A model generated the notes under the pieces. The model worked only from the letters and a program-made list of their open reading frames with translations. It did not search any database and was not told the DNA's origin. Source: an uncultured Paracoccaceae bacterium (lineage in GTDB: Bacteria; Pseudomonadota; Alphaproteobacteria; Rhodobacterales; Rhodobacteraceae). From it: a stretch of DNA of 64,000 nt. Both the position numbers and the translations under genes were made by a program. Location of the stretch: contig CALMJS010000015.1 of assembly GCA_937864535.1 (NCBI GenBank), forward strand, positions 124,001-188,000. Direction: 5' to 3'. Below, in pieces: positions 45,613 to 54,726 of this stretch; the stretch's first letter is position 1; the number at the start of each line of letters is the position of its first letter.

Positions 45613-47124
45613 TCAGGCGATTAGATTGACCAGCCCTTTGACGGGCGCGGCACGGGTTTCTACATCTGCTCGGTCATCGGTGCCGTTCGGGCTGTTCTGG
45701 CCGCTTTGCCCGCTGGCATTGCGACCGGTCCCCTGGTCCTGACGACGCTCTGTCCCGGCCTCCTGGCCGGTCAGGTTCATGCCGGATTTCGCCAGCATTT
45801 CACTAAGCTTTTGTTCCGACTGCGCAAACAGTCGTGCGGCCTGATCGGTTTCCGTCACAATCGTTACCTGCGCCGCGCCGTCATTCAGCTCTAGCCGGAT
45901 GCGCACCGATCCCAAGTTATCAGGGGTCAGGGCGATATCGATTTGACCGCCGTTCTCGGTAAACAGGGCATCGATCTGGGTGGCGATCGTGTCCTCCCAA
46001 TTGTCGGCGGTCATATCGACGGCGGGCTGATCCGTTGGGCCGTCAAGCTGTAGGGCGGAGCCGCTCTGGTCTACTTGCTCTGAGGGTGCTGTTGAGCCGG
46101 GCAGGGTCGGTTGACCATCACCTTGCCGAATGGGTGCGGCTCTATCCGCGGCAACCACCGGGGCCTCTACCTCGGTCTTGGCGAGGGTAGGCGAGAATTT
46201 GTCGTTTGGCCTCGGGCTCCGGCGATCTGACACCGCGACGTCGGTTTCGGATTTGGCGTTGGTCAGTTCCGCTGCGAACCCGGAGGCCTTGGTGGAGTCC
46301 GATCTCTCGGCGGTCGGTTCAGTGCCAGCGTTCGCGACAGGGTCCTTGGCCTGCGCGGTGACGGGCTGTCTCGTGGTTTGCACGCCGATGGTTTGCTGCG
46401 CTGCGATTTGCGCGGTCTGGACCGCCTGCAGGGCCTGAACCGGCGCAGCTACCGGCTGGGGTGCCGGTGTTGCGATCTCTCTCAGAGCACCCTCGGGCGA
46501 AGCCGGCTCGGCCGGATTGTCGTCATCCGCGACGACGGCGGTGTCTGCGGCGGTCGTGTCGATCCGGTCCGGCGCATCCGTCGTTGGTGCCGGAGCGTCA
46601 TCCAAGGCAGGGGAAACAGCTGCCGCTGGATTGTCCGACTGGGCCGTATCCAGATCGGAGATCCCGGTCTCGGGGGCTTTGGCCGGCATGGCGTCCAGCG
46701 CGCCCTCAGTCTCAGCCTGTTCGGCGATCATGTCCTCGGGCAGCGCGTCCGGCCTCGGCGCGGCGGGGTCTGCGGCCTGGGGGATATCTGCCTGGACCAG
46801 CTCGGCTCCCTCGGGCGCAGCGGTCTGCACCTGGCTTGCCTGTTGTTCCAGCAGTCCCAGAATTTCGGGCATTTCTGCTGTGTCGGTGTCAGGACGCGGG
46901 GCCTGATCGACCGCACCCGCGCCAGCCAAGGCCTGCGGGACGGTCGCAGTCGATAGCATCACATCGGACGGAGCATCGGCCATCTCCGCCCCCGGTGTCC
47001 GGAGTGAAACGGACATCTGGCTCATGATCTTGCCAAAGAGATCAGACGACCCCGTCGCGGCCTTTTTCGCATGGAAAAAGGTCGGGGCGGTCGTAGTCTG
47101 TTCGGATTGAACAACTGGGATCAT
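45613..47124 (-). CDS. fliK: Hook-length control protein FliK
   Basis: The 503-residue protein has a long Ala/Pro/Thr/Asp-rich N-terminal ruler (about 1-370) and the C-terminal substrate-switch domain (LTPDNLGSVRIRLELNDGAA, then FAQSEQKLSEMLAKSGMNL). FliK measures the hook and triggers the FlhB switch. Conservation is limited to the C-terminal domain, as is normal. It is the first gene after a perfect sigma-54 promoter. Confidence 0.92.
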   Translation of the reverse strand: MIPVVQSEQTTTAPTFFHAKKAATGSSDLFGKIMSQMSVSLRTPGAEMADAPSDVMLSTATVPQALAGAGAVDQAPRPDTDTAEMPEILGLLEQQASQVQTAAPEGAELVQADIPQAADPAAPRPDALPEDMIAEQAETEGALDAMPAKAPETGISDLDTAQSDNPAAAVSPALDDAPAPTTDAPDRIDTTAADTAVVADDDNPAEPASPEGALREIATPAPQPVAAPVQALQAVQTAQIAAQQTIGVQTTRQPVTAQAKDPVANAGTEPTAERSDSTKASGFAAELTNAKSETDVAVSDRRSPRPNDKFSPTLAKTEVEAPVVAADRAAPIRQGDGQPTLPGSTAPSEQVDQSGSALQLDGPTDQPAVDMTADNWEDTIATQIDALFTENGGQIDIALTPDNLGSVRIRLELNDGAAQVTIVTETDQAARLFAQSEQKLSEMLAKSGMNLTGQEAGTERRQDQGTGRNASGQSGQNSPNGTDDRADVETRAAPVKGLVNLIA

Positions 47125-47168
47125 CGAAGGGTCCTGAGAAAAGCGGTCATTGTCTGTCGCAGGTCGGT

Positions 47169-47184
47169 TGCAAAACCTGTGCCA
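47169..47184 (-). promoter_or_regulatory. Sigma-54 (-24/-12) promoter of fliKLMNOPQR-flhB
   Basis: On the - strand TGGCACA-N4-TTGCA matches the consensus core. It touches the fliJ stop codon and lies 44 bases before the fliK start, so it divides fleT-fliEFGHIJ from the fliK operon. Confidence 0.9.
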
Positions 47185-47589
47185 CTATCGAAGTCGGGTC
47201 GGCCGAGACGCATCCGCCAGGGCCTGCTTGGTTTCCGCCTCTTCGCGCCGCGCTTTGGTTGCTGCCTCGTCCAAGAACCGCGCTTTGTGGCTCTGTTTCG
47301 CCAATTCAGACCGTGATTCATCCAGCGCGGTCGCCAGTTGCTGCGCCTTGGCGGACTGGTTGGCAGCCTCTGCGGCGATTTTGGAATTGAGCGTGCTGGC
47401 GCTGCGCAAATCCGCGGCCAGAACGGGGCCCGAAACCTGCCGCTCGGCCAGAATGCCGCGCAGTTTCTGGGTCAGATGTTCGGCCTGCGCGTGTGCGTCG
47501 TGCAGTTTGCGCAGATCGGCCAATGCGGCGGCCTTGCGGGCCTCTTCCTGGCGCGCCATCAGTCGATAGAGATCACTTTTTTGACGCAT
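47185..47589 (-). CDS. fliJ: Flagellar export chaperone FliJ
   Basis: The 134-residue protein is almost wholly a charged coiled coil (RLMARQEEARKAAALADLRK and following), as expected for FliJ, which links the FliI ATPase ring to FlhA. Sequence conservation is low, so the call rests on position directly after fliI and on length and coil. It is the last gene of the fleT operon. Confidence 0.87.
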   Translation of the reverse strand: MRQKSDLYRLMARQEEARKAAALADLRKLHDAHAQAEHLTQKLRGILAERQVSGPVLAADLRSASTLNSKIAAEAANQSAKAQQLATALDESRSELAKQSHKARFLDEAATKARREEAETKQALADASRPTRLR

Positions 47590-47590
47590 C

Positions 47591-48925
47591 TTATGCTCCG
47601 GTGAGGTTGATCAGGCTGGCAACACTGTCAGCAAAGGGCGCGGGTTCGTGAACGTTCTGCCGGATCAGATCCTGAATCCGTGGCCAGAGCGAAACGGCCT
47701 GATCGAGATCTCTGTCCTGTCCGGCCTGATAGCCGCCCATCAACATCAGATCGCGGTTGTCCATATAGAGCGACACCAGCTGCCGCAGCCGGATCGCGGC
47801 CTTTTGGTGGTCCTTGCTGACGATATCGGACATCACGCGGCTGACCGACTGCGGCAGGTCGATGGCGGGATAGATGCCCATCTGCGTCTGACGCCGTGAC
47901 AGGACAAAGTGTCCGTCCATAATAGCGCGGGCCGTATCGACCACAGGGTCGTTCGTGGTGTCATCGCCATCGGCCAGTACCGTATAAATCGCGGTGATCG
48001 CCCCCTGTCCGGGCAAACCGGGTCCGGTGCGTTCGATCAGGTTCGGGATCAGCGACACCACTGATGGCGGATAGCCCTTGGCGGTGGGTTGCTCACCCAA
48101 AGCCAGACCGATTTCGCGCTGGGCATGGGCGACGCGGGTCAGGCTGTCCATGATAAGCAGGACCTGTTTGCCCTGTGCCCGGAAATACTCTGCAATCGCG
48201 GTGGCCCGTTTGGCGGCCCGCAGACGCAACAGCGGCGAGCGGTCGGCGGGCACGGCAACCATGCACAGTTTCTTGGCGGCCTCTCCCGTCATGATGGTGC
48301 GGGCAAAGGCTCCGACTTCGCGGGCGCGTTCGCCGATCAGGCCGACGACGACAACCTCTGCACCAGTGTAGCGGGTCATCATTTCGATCAGGACGGATTT
48401 GCCGACACCGGAGCCCGCGACGATGCCGACACGCTGGCCCTGACCGACGGTCAGGCAGGCGTTGATGATCCGCACCCCGACATCCAGCGGCTTATCCACC
48501 GCCGTTCGGGCCAGCGGGTTCATCATTTTTCCGGCCAAGGGCCATTGATCCGCCAGATGGGGCAGGGGACGCCCGTCGAGCGGCTGGCCCTCGGCGTCGA
48601 TCACGCGGCCCAGCAGGGCGGAGCCAACCGATACCATGCGCCCGCCATCGCGCAGTCGTACATGCGCTCCGGCCAGAATATCCGCACCCGGACTGTCCAG
48701 AAACACCAGATTGCGGCCTTCGTTGAACCCGATGACCTCGCCATAGACCTTGCCACCGGATTCTGTATCAATTTCACACAGGCTGCCGGGGGTGGCGGGA
48801 AAACCAGAGGTATGCACGATCAGCCCGTCATAGCGCAGCACGCGGCCGGTGATTTTCGGCGCGCTCTCGGCGCTAGATTTCAGCCGCGCGGTCAGGTCGA
48901 TTATCAGGGGGTTGCCGTCAGTCAT
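47591..48925 (-). CDS. fliI: Flagellar export ATPase FliI
   Basis: The 444-residue ATPase has the F1-beta-like fold with Walker A in GIVAGSGVGKSVLIEMM, Walker B in VLLIMDSLTRVAHAQREIGL, and the GERAREV motif. It supplies energy and unloads export cargo at the base of the flagellum. It overlaps fliH by four bases and is followed directly by fliJ. Confidence 0.97.
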   Translation of the reverse strand: MTDGNPLIIDLTARLKSSAESAPKITGRVLRYDGLIVHTSGFPATPGSLCEIDTESGGKVYGEVIGFNEGRNLVFLDSPGADILAGAHVRLRDGGRMVSVGSALLGRVIDAEGQPLDGRPLPHLADQWPLAGKMMNPLARTAVDKPLDVGVRIINACLTVGQGQRVGIVAGSGVGKSVLIEMMTRYTGAEVVVVGLIGERAREVGAFARTIMTGEAAKKLCMVAVPADRSPLLRLRAAKRATAIAEYFRAQGKQVLLIMDSLTRVAHAQREIGLALGEQPTAKGYPPSVVSLIPNLIERTGPGLPGQGAITAIYTVLADGDDTTNDPVVDTARAIMDGHFVLSRRQTQMGIYPAIDLPQSVSRVMSDIVSKDHQKAAIRLRQLVSLYMDNRDLMLMGGYQAGQDRDLDQAVSLWPRIQDLIRQNVHEPAPFADSVASLINLTGA

Positions 48926-49671
48926 CCTGTGGCCTTTCCGGTCTGGGACGGATCGGATTTTGCGCGCGCCACAGGGGCTATGATATCTTCGAGCCGGACG
49001 GCCTCGGTCCGGACGATGACATCTCCGCGCCCTAGCGACATGTCGATGCTGATGTTGCCGGGGTCGATCGTCTCGCTCTGGTCGATATGCGGCTGGATCG
49101 CGGCAAAATCACCGGGGTTCAGGCGCACCCGCACATCATGGACGCCTTGGCTCACCCGTTCTGCCAGCGACTCGATCCGGGTCAGGAAATCGCGCGGCAT
49201 GTCGTCAATTGCCAGACCTGCGCGCTCGCTGGCCAAACGGCGCACTGCTTCGGTCAATTGGGCAGACAGGGTTGCGCTATCGGCGGGGTGGACCTCGGAC
49301 AGACGGCTGACCACCCGCAAGAACGCATCGCGTGCCTCGCGCAGGGCGGCCTGTTCCGCCTCGACCTGGGCGGTCAGGCGGGCGCGCTCTTCGGCAATGC
49401 CCTCGGCCTTGGCGGCGGCGCGGGCAGCGGCCAGACGATGTTCGACCTCTTCTTCGGGAATGCCGGGCGGAGGGGCCTTGGGGGTTGTCGGCGCGACGTC
49501 CTTGGTCGGATCATGGATGACGACGGCGTTTTCCGTCGCGGGCCGCGCCGCAAAGCTGGACCCGATGCTGGGGTCGCGAAAATTGCGTTCCACAAATCCC
49601 CGGTCCGAGGATTCCCGCAACAGCGAGAGAATATCGGCAGGACGAATGGCGCGGGCAGGGTTGTCTGACAT
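48922..49671 (-). CDS. fliH: Flagellar export regulator FliH
   Basis: The 249-residue protein has a disordered N-terminus and a long charged coiled coil (about 75-130, EEVEHRLAAARAAAKAEGIA). A C-terminal domain resembles FliH/V-ATPase E subunits (RVSQGVHDVRVRLNPGDFAA). FliH holds FliI at the C ring. It lies between fliG and fliI as usual. Confidence 0.9.
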   Translation of the reverse strand: MSDNPARAIRPADILSLLRESSDRGFVERNFRDPSIGSSFAARPATENAVVIHDPTKDVAPTTPKAPPPGIPEEEVEHRLAAARAAAKAEGIAEERARLTAQVEAEQAALREARDAFLRVVSRLSEVHPADSATLSAQLTEAVRRLASERAGLAIDDMPRDFLTRIESLAERVSQGVHDVRVRLNPGDFAAIQPHIDQSETIDPGNISIDMSLGRGDVIVRTEAVRLEDIIAPVARAKSDPSQTGKATG

Positions 49672-49674
49672 CGG

Positions 49675-50688
49675 TTACACCATCTGTTCGCCGCCACGAC
49701 CGGCCAGAACGATGGTGCCATCGTCGGCCATGCGGCGGGCAATTGCCACGATTTGACGCTGCGCGGTCTGAACCTCGGTGAGGCGCACGGGACCCATCGC
49801 CTCCATTTCGTCGCGGATGTTGGCCGCGGCGCGGGTGGACATACAGCCCAGCAGTTTGTCCCGGAGAGCTTCGTCCGCGCCCTTGAGCGCCAGAACGAGC
49901 AGTTCGGTATCGACCGACCGCATGAGCGTCTGCATCGAACGGTCGTCGGACTTGATAAGGTTGTCGAAGACGAACATGTTGTCTTCGATCGAGTTTTGCA
50001 GTTCCTTGTCGCCCTTTTTCAGGTCGCGCATGATGCGCTGTTCCATATCCGTCTTGGTAAAGTTCAGGATGCGGGCTGCCGCCTTGACCCCGCCGATCTG
50101 GCTGGCGCGCATGGTCGAGGACTGCTTGAACTTGCGCTGCATGACCTGTTCCAGATCGCGCAGCGGTTCGGGTTGAACCGTCGAGAGCGAGGCAATACGC
50201 TGCACCAGATCGCCCTGGATTTCCTCGGGCAACAGCGCCAGCACTTCGGCGGCCAGCGAATAGTCCAGACAGGCCACGACAAGGGCCATGATCTGCGGGT
50301 GTTCATCGGCGATCAGTTCGGCAATCGCACGGGCATCCATCCAGTCCAGAATTTCAATCGGCTTTTGCGTGTCCAGCGGGTTGATCCGCGACAGAACCGA
50401 CTGCGCCTTTTCTTCGCCCAGGGCCTCGGTCATCACGCTACGCACATAGGACGACGCGCCGAGCCCGAGCCCGGTTTCTGCCTTGAGCGCATGCAGGAAT
50501 TCTTCGACAATCGCGTCCAGCGTATCGGCGTCCATGTCGCCGACCCCATACATTGCCGAACCCAGATGCTGCACCTCTTTCGGGGCGAGGTTGCGCAGAA
50601 TTTCGGCAGCAGGCTTTTCGCCGAACACCATCATCAGCACGGCAGCCTTTTGGGTCTTGGTCACATTGGCAAGTTTGGGGTTGGCCAT
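49675..50688 (-). CDS. fliG: Flagellar motor switch protein FliG
   Basis: The 337-residue protein shows the EHPQ motif in the middle domain (IADEHPQIMALVVACLDYSL). The C-terminal torque helix keeps charged residues (LKGADEALRDKLLGCMSTRA). FliG forms the top of the C ring and meets the MotA loops. Length and motifs are normal. It is three bases after fliF and three before fliH. Confidence 0.96.
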   Translation of the reverse strand: MANPKLANVTKTQKAAVLMMVFGEKPAAEILRNLAPKEVQHLGSAMYGVGDMDADTLDAIVEEFLHALKAETGLGLGASSYVRSVMTEALGEEKAQSVLSRINPLDTQKPIEILDWMDARAIAELIADEHPQIMALVVACLDYSLAAEVLALLPEEIQGDLVQRIASLSTVQPEPLRDLEQVMQRKFKQSSTMRASQIGGVKAAARILNFTKTDMEQRIMRDLKKGDKELQNSIEDNMFVFDNLIKSDDRSMQTLMRSVDTELLVLALKGADEALRDKLLGCMSTRAAANIRDEMEAMGPVRLTEVQTAQRQIVAIARRMADDGTIVLAGRGGEQMV

Positions 50689-50690
50689 GC

Positions 50691-52421
50691 TCAGCTCACC
50701 TGATCAATTTCATCAGCCATCATCCGGTGCAGGACCGAGGCGATCCGGGCCGGATCGTCAGAGGCCAACTGCCGGATGGCGGCAAACTTGTCTTCGCGCG
50801 ATACGTTGGCACCAATTACACTATCGGTCAGTTCACGGCGGCGGGTATTTAGGCGCTTTTGCACATCCGAAAGAGTCTCGCCCTCTCCCACTTCGATAGC
50901 CGCTGCCTGCAAGTTGTTTGCCAGTTCCATCGTGGCTGACGCCGGAACCAGAACGCGGTCGAGGATCGGACGAACAACACCCAAGCCCACAATCGCCAAC
51001 CCAACTACCACGGCGATCTGGCGCAGCACGTCCGGCAGCCACGTCATGCCGCGCGTCGGCGAAATCGAGGGAATTTCCATCGGGCGGAATTCCTGCGCCT
51101 GAATGGTCACACTGTCGCCGCGACGTTCGTCAAAACCGATGGCGCTGCGGGCCAGTTCCTCTAACCCGGATAGGTCAGGGCCCGTGGTCTCTTCGCCCTC
51201 CGTGGTGGGGGTTTTCGCGATCAGAATGGCGGCACTGACGCGGGTGACTTTGGCACCCGGAGTTTGGGTGGCGGTTACAGTGCGGCTGACCTCATAGTTG
51301 CGGACCGTCTGCGACGACCGGCTGGACTGACCGGGGGTCGAGGCGGGGGCCGCAGCGGCGGCAGCATTGGTATCGGTCGCGGCGGCCAACGCTGCGTCCG
51401 CGTTCGCGGCGGCGTTCGGCGTGTTCGCGGCCTGCGGCGGCGGCGTATTCGAAATCGCACCGGGAATGCCGCGCGCCTGGATCTGGGTGTTCTCGGACAG
51501 CGACTCCTGTTCCGACAAAACCACGGTTCCATCCGGGTCCAGCACCTCGGCGGTGGTTTCCGTTTTGGTAAAGTCCATGTCGACGGTCACTTGCACCGAC
51601 AGGTTTTCCGGGCCGACGATTGGCGCAAGGATCGCCTCGATCCGGCTGCGATACAGGCTTTCGATCTGGACGCGGTGTTGCAGTTCGCGCTCTGACATCC
51701 CCAGACCTGCATCGTCGGTGCCCCGTGACAGGAGGCGGCCCATCTGGTCGACCACCGTCACGTCTTCGCGGGCCATGCCCGGAACAGATGATGACACGAG
51801 GTTTACAATCGCCTCGACCTGACCCTGATCCAGAGCGCGACCCTGAGCGAGTTGCAGGAAAACCGACGCCCGGGCAGGCTGGTTGTCACGCAGAAATGCC
51901 GACCGTTCCGGCAGGGCCAGATGCACGCGGGCGGATTGGACGGCGGAAATTTCCGAAATCGATCGGGCGAGGTCGAATTCCTGCGCCTGACGCAGCCGGG
52001 TCGCCTCGACCGAGCGGCTGGCCCCCATCGGCAAATCGTTCAGCATATCCGATCCGGCGGGCACGCTGGCCGGAAGGCCCGCAGAGGCCAAGAGCATCCG
52101 GGCACGATAGTAATCATTGGCGGGCACTTCGACGTCGCCGGTGGTGGTATCGATCACTGCATCAATGCCATTGCCGACCAGAACCTCGACCACCTGCGCC
52201 TTATCGGCCTCGGCCATGCCGGGATAGAGGGCCGTGCGCGCGGGTTCGGTCAGGAACATCCATGCCAGAAACCCGATCCCGAGCAGCGTCACCAAGACAA
52301 TCGCGGGCAGGGCGCGTTGGACCGCCGGTTGGCGCGCCATCACCGAGACCTGTGACAAAGCGCCAGAGGCCTGCGACATGATCGATCCCGATCCGCTTTG
52401 AGTAGTTGGTGCCAGAGCCAT
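50691..52421 (-). CDS. fliF: MS-ring protein FliF
   Basis: The 576-residue protein has two membrane helices (about 35-55, PAIVLVTLLGIGFLAWMF; and about 465-485, IAVVVGLAIVGLGVVRPIL). Ring-building domains lie between them (LPERSAFLRDNQPARASVFL, SVQVTVDMDFTKTETTAEVL). The C-terminal tail binds FliG. FliF is the membrane platform of the motor. It follows fliE by 27 bases. Confidence 0.96.
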   Translation of the reverse strand: MALAPTTQSGSGSIMSQASGALSQVSVMARQPAVQRALPAIVLVTLLGIGFLAWMFLTEPARTALYPGMAEADKAQVVEVLVGNGIDAVIDTTTGDVEVPANDYYRARMLLASAGLPASVPAGSDMLNDLPMGASRSVEATRLRQAQEFDLARSISEISAVQSARVHLALPERSAFLRDNQPARASVFLQLAQGRALDQGQVEAIVNLVSSSVPGMAREDVTVVDQMGRLLSRGTDDAGLGMSERELQHRVQIESLYRSRIEAILAPIVGPENLSVQVTVDMDFTKTETTAEVLDPDGTVVLSEQESLSENTQIQARGIPGAISNTPPPQAANTPNAAANADAALAAATDTNAAAAAAPASTPGQSSRSSQTVRNYEVSRTVTATQTPGAKVTRVSAAILIAKTPTTEGEETTGPDLSGLEELARSAIGFDERRGDSVTIQAQEFRPMEIPSISPTRGMTWLPDVLRQIAVVVGLAIVGLGVVRPILDRVLVPASATMELANNLQAAAIEVGEGETLSDVQKRLNTRRRELTDSVIGANVSREDKFAAIRQLASDDPARIASVLHRMMADEIDQVS

Positions 52422-52448
52422 GATAAATGCCTTGAAGTGTCAGAGCCG

Positions 52449-52763
52449 TTAAACCGGCATGTTCATGATATCGCGGTAGGCGGTCAGCGCCTTGTTCCGG
52501 ACGTTCAGCGCCAGCTGCATCGACAGGGATGCGATTTGCTGATCGACCATCACGGCGGCCAAATCCTGTTCCTGACCCAGTTCAAAGGCGGTCGCGCTGC
52601 TGCGTGCCTGCTGTTGTGCTGCGGTCAGGTCGTCGACAGCGCCTTTGACGCGGTCGGAAAAATCGGTGCCGGTGGATTGTCCCGGCGCAGCGAGCGTCTC
52701 GGCCTTGGCCGTTTGCAACAACTGCTGCGGAGAAATTGAGGAAGTGATGCCCCCGATGCTCAT
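52449..52763 (-). CDS. fliE: MS-ring/rod adaptor FliE
   Basis: The 104-residue protein has the FliE C-terminal motif (VMVDQQIASLSMQLALNVRN, KALTAYRDIMNMPV). It joins the MS ring to the rod. It is 12 bases after fleT and heads the fliEFGHIJ block. Confidence 0.95.
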   Translation of the reverse strand: MSIGGITSSISPQQLLQTAKAETLAAPGQSTGTDFSDRVKGAVDDLTAAQQQARSSATAFELGQEQDLAAVMVDQQIASLSMQLALNVRNKALTAYRDIMNMPV

Positions 52764-52775
52764 TTCCTAAAGTCC

Positions 52776-53912
52776 TCAGATTGCCTCGGCCAGCGCGGGC
52801 ATGGCCAGGGTTTCACCAGCGTCGATGATCAGATCGGTCGGTTCGATGGTTTCGCCGTCACACAGGACCAAGGCCCGCTGGATGACATTTTCCAATTCGC
52901 GCACGTTGCCGGGCCAGCTATGCGCCTGCAGTGCCAGCAGCGCATCGGCGCTGATCATCGGCAGGCCCATGTCGGCGGGACGATGGCGGGCAGCCAGAAC
53001 GGTGGCCAGAACCGGGATGTCGTCGCTGCGCAACGCCAGCGCCTGCGTGGCAAGGGGGAACACGTTCAGACGATAATAGAGGTCTTCACGGAACCGACCG
53101 GCGCGCACCTCTTCGGGCATGTTGCGGTTCGAGGTGGCGATGATGCGGATATCGACCGGAACCTCGGTTTGCGATCCGATCGGGGTGACGCTGCGTTCTT
53201 GCAGTACGCGCAGCAGCTTGGACTGGAGGCCCATCGGCATTTCCGACACTTCGTCCAGCAACAGCGTGCCGCCATCTGCGGCGCGGATGATCCCCTTGTT
53301 GCCATTGGCCGCGCCGGTAAAGGCACCCTTTTCATGGCCGAACAGGATCGCCTCGAGCATGTTTTCCGGAATGGCTGCGCAGTTGATGGCGATAAAGGGC
53401 TTGTCGGCGCGGCGGCTGGAGGCGTGGATCTGGCGGGCCAGAACCTCTTTGCCGCTGCCGGTCGGGCCGTTGATGAACACGGTGACATCAGACCGCGCTA
53501 CGCGGCGGGACATGTCGATCAGTTGTCCGGTGGTGGCTGTTGCGGCGGCCATCGCGCCCACGGTGGCTCCGATCACATTGGCAAGGGTCAGCAGCGGGGC
53601 ATTTTGCAGCATCGGGGCAAGAGAGCTCGGCATCGACAGGCGCACCAGACGGCCGCCCAGTTCCTGGACTTCTTCAAAGCGGGCCGCGTTTTCGGTGACG
53701 ATGATGACCGTCTTGGCGCCGACCTTGCGCACGGCATCGATCACAGCGCGGGTGCCGCCCATACCGGCCTCTGTGACAGAAGAGAGGACCAGAACGTCGG
53801 CCGCAGAGGTTTCGATAGGGCCAACGGACACTCCAATACGGCGGCGGTTCAGCAACTGCCCCAATTGGGGTGCAACCGAAAAGTCGACATCGACGATATG
53901 GATCTGCTGCAT
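52776..53912 (-). CDS. fleT: FleT-like sigma-54 activator without DNA-binding domain
   Basis: The 378-residue protein has a receiver-like N-terminal region (about 1-105) without a phospho-acceptor Asp (VLVLSS in its place). A full AAA+ core follows: Walker [15 protein letters not shown], Walker [10 protein letters not shown] and SWPGNVREL. It ends 30-40 residues after the core with no Fis-type helix-turn-helix. Such a protein needs a DNA-binding partner. Its place as first gene before fliE equals the R. sphaeroides fleTfliEFGHIJ operon, whose product works with FleQ. Confidence 0.9.
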   Translation of the reverse strand: MQQIHIVDVDFSVAPQLGQLLNRRRIGVSVGPIETSAADVLVLSSVTEAGMGGTRAVIDAVRKVGAKTVIIVTENAARFEEVQELGGRLVRLSMPSSLAPMLQNAPLLTLANVIGATVGAMAAATATTGQLIDMSRRVARSDVTVFINGPTGSGKEVLARQIHASSRRADKPFIAINCAAIPENMLEAILFGHEKGAFTGAANGNKGIIRAADGGTLLLDEVSEMPMGLQSKLLRVLQERSVTPIGSQTEVPVDIRIIATSNRNMPEEVRAGRFREDLYYRLNVFPLATQALALRSDDIPVLATVLAARHRPADMGLPMISADALLALQAHSWPGNVRELENVIQRALVLCDGETIEPTDLIIDAGETLAMPALAEAI

Positions 53913-53947
53913 TTTGGTCTCCTGCGATGAACTTGCAGGACTTGAAA

Positions 53948-53963
53948 AGCAGGGATCGTGCCA
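53948..53963 (-). promoter_or_regulatory. Sigma-54 (-24/-12) promoter of fleT-fliEFGHIJ
   Basis: On the - strand TGGCACG-N4-CTGCT keeps the exact GG-N10-GC spacing. It lies 35 bases before the fleT start. In R. sphaeroides the corresponding operon is activated by FleQ alone with RpoN2. Confidence 0.88.
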
Positions 53964-54316
53964 TGCCGTAATTTTGCCCGAAAAAATATCGGCCCTCCCC
54001 TAAAATGGCGGGGTTTGTTGTCGATATAAAAGACCGAGGAAAAAGGTTTCGTCGGGAATCCGTCAAAACGCGGTCGGTTAGCTTGACTCTGACTCTTCTG
54101 CTGACACTCCCTTTGGTCGAGTCAGCCGTACTTTGGGTGGTCAGCGATGATCCGTGCGGAGTCTTTAGCTCATCTTTTAGTTGATGCAGAGAGAATTAAG
54201 GTATTGTTTTACCGAATTTTTGCTCACCGAAAGATTGAAACCATACTTTAGAGTATATCACATTTCGGTTGAGATCACCGTTTCTGACCTCGTAAGTCAA
54301 AAGGGATCTCGGCAAA
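53964..54316. promoter_or_regulatory. Divergent region between fleT and the chemotaxis operon
   Basis: About 350 bases, partly A+T-rich, separate the fleT promoter from orf102. They should contain the activator sites for fleT and the promoter of the chemotaxis operon. Small dyads such as ATACT-TTAG-AGTAT (near 54244-54257) are visible. No convincing sigma-28, sigma-54 or sigma-70 site could be assigned on the + strand. Confidence 0.35.
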
Positions 54317-54625
54317 ATGCTTTCCAAGACATATCACCTGAAATTCCCCAATCTTGACGCAGCACAAATTGCGGCGCCATTCGTGATCGAAGCGCTGGGC
54401 AATGCTATTCCGGCCTGTAACCTCACAGGTTTGAATGTGCTGATCAGTAAAGAAGGGGACATCTCCATCAATGTGTTCTTTGCGAACATCGGTGATCTGA
54501 AAACCTATGAAAAGAAGCACGGCGGCTTCTTGGACTCTATGAAGAAGACGTTCTTGTTCAAGTCGACCGGCTTTGACGGTGTGTGCATCTACAACTTCGA
54601 ACGCGGCGAAGACGAGGCTGCGTAG
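54317..54625 (+). CDS. Conserved-looking small protein heading the chemotaxis operon
   Basis: The family is not recognised. This 102-residue cytoplasmic protein has no signal peptide or membrane helix. It looks like a compact alpha/beta domain (KTYHLKFPNLDAAQIAAPFV, then GDISINVFFANIGDLKTYEK, FKSTGFDGVCIYNFE) with an acidic end. It is 101 bases upstream of the cheA4-like gene in the same direction and probably in the same operon, so a role in chemotaxis or receptor-cluster organisation is possible. Confidence 0.7.
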   Translation: MLSKTYHLKFPNLDAAQIAAPFVIEALGNAIPACNLTGLNVLISKEGDISINVFFANIGDLKTYEKKHGGFLDSMKKTFLFKSTGFDGVCIYNFERGEDEAA

Positions 54626-54726
54626 GAAACTGTTCATGTGGCCTGATGCTTGCATCGGGCACGCGGAACGCAAGTTGGCCCCCGGATCATGCAGAGACGG
54701 GCGATCGTGTAGACAAGGACGTACTA

